Positions 59,220 through 64,000 of a DNA stretch of 64,000 nucleotides are shown here, one piece after another. The notes under the pieces are model-generated. The model was not told the DNA's origin. It made no database searches and saw nothing but the letters and a program-made list of their open reading frames with translations. The stretch spans positions 1 through 64,000 of the forward strand of contig JAVTVY010039383.1 of assembly GCA_036873755.1 (NCBI GenBank). Direction: 5' to 3'. This DNA is from Hanleya hanleyi (Eukaryota; Mollusca; Polyplacophora; Lepidopleurida; Hanleyidae). The stretch's first letter is position 1. Each line of letters opens with the position of its first letter. Made by a program: the position numbers and the translations under genes.

Positions 59220-60850
59220 TTATTCAAAAGTATATCATGAAGGAGAGCTTCACACTGATACCAGTCACGGTCCATTTGGACCACGGATGGTCCCTCTCTA
59301 CCACAAAAGAACCCCAAAAATGCCTGCTTTCTATACTACGGCCAGACTGCGCATGCGCAGAATGATGAAACCGGGCAATATGTTAGTCCAGTCGGATGTA
59401 CCTTCACGACGGCTTCACTTTGACACCTCCCACGACCCATTCGGACCATGATGGTCCCTCTCTACCCCAAACACCTTCTTTCACACCCCCAGAATACCAA
59501 CCTTGGCTACTTCTCCTACTGATGACGTTACCAATGACGTCACAAATGACGTGTACATCGTGGTCTACACCCCGAGGGCTACAAGATGATACCTCTCACG
59601 ACTCAATTGGACCACCAGTGGCCCGCCTAGATCCGAAAACGTCTATTTCCATATACGTTGTCTGCTGCGCATGCGCAGAATGACGTCAGTTTTACGTCAT
59701 AGCCATCCCGTCGGATGCTTCCTCACGAGTGCTCCACATTGACACCTCACTCGACCCAATCGGCCCAATAGTGGCCCCTCTCGGCCCCAAAACGTCTATT
59801 TCCATACACTTTCTCTACTTACTGCGCATGCGCAGAATGACGTCAGTTTCACGTTTCAGCCATCCCGCTGGATGCTCCCTCGCATATGCTTTACAATAAT
59901 ACCTCACGTGATGCAATCGGACCACTAGAGGCCCGCCTAGACCCCAAAACGTCTATTTCCATACCCTTTTCCCACATTTCCCTGTCTGCGCATGCGCAGA
60001 ATGTTGAAAACAAACAACACAGTCCAGGCGCATGCTCCTCCATGTATGCTTTACATTGATACCTCACACGACTCCATCGGACCACTAGTGGTCCACCTAG
60101 ACCCCAAAACGTCTATTTCCATACACTTTGTCTACTGCGCATGCGCAGAATGACGTCAGTTCCACGTCAAACCCATACCATCGGATGCTCCTTCACGGGT
60201 ACTTCATATTGACACCTCCCTCTGCCCAATCGGACCAAAAGGGACCCCTCTCGGCCTCAAAACGTCTATTTCCATACACTTTCTCCACTGCGCATGCGTA
60301 GAATGACGTCAGTTGCACATCACACCCCTTACTTCGGATGCACCCTCACGTATGCTTTACAATGATACCTGACTCGAGCCAATCGGACCAATAGTGGCCC
60401 CTCTCAGCCACAAAACGTCTATTTGCATAGTGTTTATCTACTGCGCATGCGCAGAATTACGTCAGTTTTACGTTTCAGCCATCCCGCTGGATGCTCCCTC
60501 ACGTATGCTTTACAATGATACCTAACTCGATGCAATCGGCCCAATAGTGGCCCACCTAGACCCTAAAACGTCTATTTCCATACCCTTTGTCTACTACGCA
60601 TGCCTCACTTGATGCAATCGGCCCACTAGAGGTCCATCTGGACCCCAAAACGTGTATCTCCGTACACTTTGTCTACTGCACATGCGCAGAATGACGTCAG
60701 TTTCACGTTTCAGTCATCCCGTCGGATGGCCTCTCACGTATGCTTCACATTGATACCTCACTCGACTCAATCGGACCTCTAGGGACCCCCCTCGGCCCCA
60801 AAACGGCCTCCCAGCGCTTTTTACCCACTACGCATGCGCACAGTGACTTT
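59220..60850 (+). repeat. NRF-1/CRE-type array, ten or so ~155-bp units
   Basis: The longest and best-preserved array. Typical unit order is CACATTGATACCTCACTCGA, CCAATCGGACCACTAGTGG, CCCAAAACGTCTATTTCCAT, a TGCGCATGCGCA palindrome (exact at about 59,347, 59,666, 59,822, 59,989, 60,136 and 60,440), GAATGACGTCAGTT, and CATCCCGTCGGATGCT. TGCGCATGCGCA fits the NRF-1 consensus, and TGACGTCA, 4 bp farther on, fits CRE/ATF. After 60,840 it runs into CCCATCGTGTTGTAGGTTCA, which matches the interior of the 49.3-kb TIR element. Confidence 0.9.
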
Positions 60851-61043
60851 TTCAAAAAAAATCAAACAATCGCTTGGGGATCCTGCCCATCGTGTTGTAG
60901 GTTCAGATGTGAAAAACAAAACCAAACAACCCATACTACAATGACCAGGAGTAAATTTCCCATCAGGTTCAACATTAGCCAGTGGGCCAGTATGGGCCAT
61001 ATAGTGGACATATATATGCTATTTTCAACCTTGGTTTGTATCA

Positions 61044-61260
61044 TATGACTCGTGGCCTATTGGATAACGTGTCTGCCTCTTGATAAAGCGATCCGGGTTC
61101 AATTCCCACTAGGACCCTTCCATTGTATGGAGAAACTGAGGGTTCCCCACTTGCCATTTAACATGGGGAAATAGATGCCAATATTGTCGGGGACCCTGTA
61201 CAGTCCATGGGTGCTTCGGAAGGGCAGATAAAGGCTATCTATTGCCCCGGAGAGGGCTGG
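61044..61260 (+). mobile_element. tRNA-derived SINE (Arg-like head)
   Basis: The RNA polymerase III A box TGGCCTATTGG (61,052-61,062) is perfect and the B box GGTTCAATTCC (61,097-61,107) differs by one base. The head, CGTGGCCTATTGGATAACG, resembles tRNA-Arg. The acceptor stem does not pair properly, so this is not a functional tRNA gene. The body continues to about 61,260 through GGTTCCCCACTTGCC and GCAGATAAAGGCTATC. No clear tail is visible; it merges into the promoter-like duplication. Confidence 0.75.
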
Positions 61261-61261
61261 A

Positions 61262-61440
61262 CATTGCCGGCTTCTGATTGGACGAGAGCTCTGTGACGTC
61301 ATCGATGACGTCATCTCATTTGCATGATTTTCACGGCTTCTGATTGGACGAGAGCTCTGTGACCTCCCCGTGACCTCCCCTCATTTTCATAAATGCGACT
61401 CAATTTAGCCTGTATATACTACTTTGGAAGTGGAACCGTT
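61262..61440 (+). promoter_or_regulatory. duplicated CCAAT/CRE/octamer promoter-like module
   Basis: CGGCTTCTGATTGGACGAGA, then GCTCTGTGACGTCATCGATG, ACGTCATC and TCATTTGCATGA occur at 61,269-61,328. A second shorter copy without the CREs follows at 61,335-61,392. The modules combine an inverted CCAAT box, two TGACGTCA sites and an ATTTGCAT octamer, followed by a TATA-like GTATATACTA. TCTGATTGGACAAGAG at 34,087-34,102 is related. Whether it drives transcription is unknown. Confidence 0.4.
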
Positions 61441-61545
61441 TTCCGGCTATCTCGCTCACGTACGGACGTACGGACGTACGGACATACGGACATACAAGAC
61501 GACGACAATACCCCATGGCCAAAATTGACCGAGGGGTAAAAAGCA
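61440..61545 (+). mobile_element. microsatellite-hairpin element end (family e)
   Basis: GGCTATCTCGCTCACGTACG, then four GGACNTAC units, CAAGACGACGACAATA, and a hairpin CCCCATGGCC...GACCGAGGGG (61,511-61,536) with TAAAAAGC. It is almost the same as the 3' end of family a at 36,740-36,840, but no tandem-repeat body precedes it. Confidence 0.75.
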
Positions 61546-61549
61546 TTGG

Positions 61550-64000
61550 TTAAACCAGGCAATACAATAGGAATATTGTTTGAGTAACTAAAAGTAAGAT
61601 GAATTTGTTAAACCAAGAAACGAGTTATTCAATGGTAATGTAACAGAAAAACTATAATCTATTTTTTACACTTATAGGAGATTATGGGATACGGTTAACG
61701 GGAGCATCCACCAAATCTTATGTCGCTTCCACAGCTTATGTGTCATTGGGCAATGTCTGTAAAACTAAATGTAACATGTATTTGTTGAAGCAAGAAATAA
61801 TATAGTTTGTTGACTATGTAATATCGAAAAGAAGTAACTTTTACATGTAAGTTATTGGGGATTTGAGCCCCAGAAAATGGGAGCAACCATGCACCATTTA
61901 TGTGGTTTCAGTCTGTGAGAGAGTCACTGTAAAATTTACTGGTGTTGTAGAAAGCCCTTCCAGAAGGCTGCTGCAACTATTGGAGGCTACAAAAGGCCGC
62001 TACAAAAATGAGCCCTGTTATAGAATGCCGCTGCAAAAGGACGATACACAAAAGAAGTGTTGTAGAAAGCCACTGAAGAAGGCCGCTGCAAGAAATAACT
62101 GTATCCTGGAAAACTGAGGTTCTAGAAAACCGCTACAGCACAAATGTTGCAGCTGCTGACATCAAGTCTACACAATCTGCTCAACAATATCATCACCAGT
62201 CCCAGCCACCACCATGGTAACTTCCCCCAAACGCCTGATTTAAGAACACCATTAATCCTCTCTCATGACACTACACAATTGTATAAGTAGTAACAAAAGG
62301 CAAGAATTAGCAGTTTGACCTATTTACAGGGTTATTTCCCTCTGTTTTGGCCAATTATTGCCTCTGGGACTGTTAGTTGGTCAACCCAGCCACATTTTCC
62401 ATTGCTTACTCTTCGCCTTAATCTCCGGTAATAGCAGGTCACTTCCGGTGACTTTGTGACGTCAGGTCAATCATGCCTTGAATACTTCCCAGTCATTTCA
62501 ATGTTAATTTATTCCCCAGTCACCTCAAAGTTAATTGACCTGAAGTGACATGTCTGGAAAAATCGGAGCGTGTCTGTGTGTGTATTGGGGAAGGGTGATA
62601 CGTTATCAATGTGTGTATAGGGTCCCCGACACTATCTCCAGTACTATGTCCAGTATAATGGCAAGCGAGAAACCTCCATGTGATGAACTCCCCATGAAAG
62701 ACCGACTGCAGACGAACTCATGGAATTATTTTCTTGTGGAGCAAATTATAGCTAGGGTGTGGGTATTTGGTCGATCCGTCTCTCGCTGTACAGAACGTAG
62801 AGAGTGGTCCCAAGGCTGTTGGTTTACTTTCGCTCAAGAGTTAAATTGTGGATGCGTATTCTACTCATCCCAAGTAATCGCGGATGTACACACATCCTCT
62901 TCTCTGATGTATATAACTTTTGTTTTGTGATGTCACTGCTATGAAGAGAATTGACTGAAAATGACGCAAACGTTGGCCAATCGAAAGAACGAAAATATTT
63001 TTGCAGTAGGGCGTATGGATAGATTATAAACTTCCACCTCTCGTACGGCGTCTACCAGTCAAATTGTCACCGGGTATTTCCGGGTACTTCGAATATGATC
63101 GCAGATAAATTATCTGAATTTTATAGTCAATTCATATTTGTTTGTTCTAATTGGGAACACTGAGTATCCGGTCTAGCGTGTTGGAAGCAGAAATGCTAAG
63201 ATTCCATGTCTCTCGATGTCTCACCGGAATATAACTAATTTGTGGTAAACAGAGTTGTCGAGCTAGTATGGCCCACCAGGCTGGCTCAAAGAACATCATC
63301 ACATTTGCCATTCTGTGTTGGAGAAAAGTTTTGTTTTACTGACATAATGCTGATTAAGATTTTGATAGTTTTCCATGAAAATCTTAGACCGGTCGATCTT
63401 TGAGCGTAGTGTACTGCTATATTTTCCGATATCAATCTCAAACAATGAATTGGCTTTGAGCAGCGAGGCGTGACACGCCTGTAATGTCCGATTTATTTCT
63501 GTTTCTGCCTGTGCTACAACATGAAGGCATGTTTTTAATCACTGATTGACCATGACGGAAAATGATCGTCGGGTGACCCTGATGTTTACGAAAGGCAGTC
63601 ATCATCGGCGGCTCAGCGTCATATACGTTGTGCAGAATCTGTTAGCAAAACAAAGAGAATCGAAACATCAGCTGGAATGCCCACTATCTGGTGGTGTTTG
63701 AAAACTCGAGAGATACAACTGTTGCACCACTTTTGCACCTGACAAGACAAACTTACCTCAGGCGCACTCAGTTTGCACTGGAAGCCTTTGAAGATGCGCC
63801 AGCACGGTTATATACTCATCGATCTGAAACAAACCAACCCCAACCATTTCCGACTGCAGACCCAGATCTTTCCTGGAGAGACCAAACACGTGTACATGGC
63901 GAGAGGATAAAGCAGGTGCATACGATTCATGCCTAGAGAGCGTTATGTAAACATACCTAAAAGCGGCTTCCCTGATTGGCTATGATGTAATAGAGGGGAT
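61550..64000. other. unannotated stretch with weak repeats
   Basis: At 61,940-62,150 a degenerate repeat (GCCGCTGCAAAAG, GTTGTAGAAAGCC) gives a spurious 84-codon frame. Open frames at 62,550-62,930 and 63,691-63,936 are unrecognised. The last 60 bp (GTAAACATACC, GCGGCTTCCC, TATGATGTAA) match 34,107-34,165, so another dispersed repeat runs off the window. Confidence 0.4.

Noticed and set aside
59220..60850. CRISPR-like array
   Set aside because: The regular spacing is a tandem satellite in a eukaryotic context; the whole unit is repeated with no unique spacers, and no cas genes are present.
61044..61120. tRNA-Arg gene
   Set aside because: A and B boxes are present but the acceptor stem does not pair and the anticodon arm is poor, so it is a SINE head rather than a tRNA gene.
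62550..62930. 126-codon plus-strand frame
   Set aside because: No domain, no clear promoter or splice context. Possible by chance in a 64-kb window.
63691..63936. 81-codon plus-strand frame near the right edge
   Set aside because: Composition is protein-like, and a GT donor-like AAAGCAG/GTGCAT follows, but there is no recognised homology or partner exon.

Overview
The window looks like non-coding, repeat-dominated nuclear DNA from a marine invertebrate, most likely a mollusc. The basis is indirect: a retroposon tail at 13,258-13,330 of the type common in gastropod and bivalve genomes, a Penelope-like element, a Tx1/L1-group LINE, and several arrays of 150-175 bp repeats ending in GGAC-rich microsatellites like the bivalve 'pearl' elements. 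Species assignment is inference. No complete host protein-coding gene was found. The only host-like coding signal is a tentative minus-strand exon set inside a 2.45 kb unit repeated at 24.2-31.1 kb.

Layout, left to right. 0-1.5 kb: 79-bp satellite. 3.6-4.7 kb: alternating direct-repeat modules. 5.3-6.4 kb: GTTTCC/GGAAAC array containing a near-perfect 108-bp inverted repeat. 7.7-9.2 kb: degenerate NRF-1-site repeats. 9.3-12.9 kb: intact Penelope-like retroelement, minus strand, with GIY-YIG upstream of the reverse transcriptase. 15.1-15.9 kb: TA-flanked MITE-like element. 16.7-17.6, 35.65-36.84, 37.34-38.22, 47.26-48.88, 51.56-53.34 and 61.44-61.54 kb: tandem-repeat elements or pieces of them, most ending in a GGAC microsatellite plus hairpin. 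20.1-20.9 and 31.1-31.3 kb: truncated 3' copies of the same Penelope element. 22.9-23.6 kb: AT-rich ~105-bp repeats. 24.2-31.1 kb: 2.45-kb unit in 2.8 copies. 31.4-44.1 kb: 12.7-kb block with inverted arms built from ~157-bp units carrying NRF-1-like and CRE-like sites; inside lie a hairpin, a GGT microsatellite, a small unknown ORF, two repeat arrays and a broken LINE. 44.3-46.3 kb: related hairpin elements. 49.3-50.1 kb: TIR element containing one copy of the same NRF-1/CRE family. 53.6-55.7 kb: satellite with a five-monomer higher-order repeat. 55.7-57.3 kb: fold-back element enclosing a LINE reverse-transcriptase fragment. 59.2-60.85 kb: longest NRF-1/CRE array. 61.0-61.5 kb: tRNA-derived SINE, promoter-like duplication and repeat-element end.

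The elements are linked. The same ~157-bp NRF-1/CRE unit recurs in at least four arrays and inside a TIR element. At least five unrelated tandem-repeat families end in the same 3' architecture. Three Penelope copies and its internal terminal repeat stop at the same base. The most notable items are the permuted, intact Penelope element, the promoter-motif arrays, the shared 3' architecture, and the five-monomer higher-order repeat. All similarities were judged by eye.
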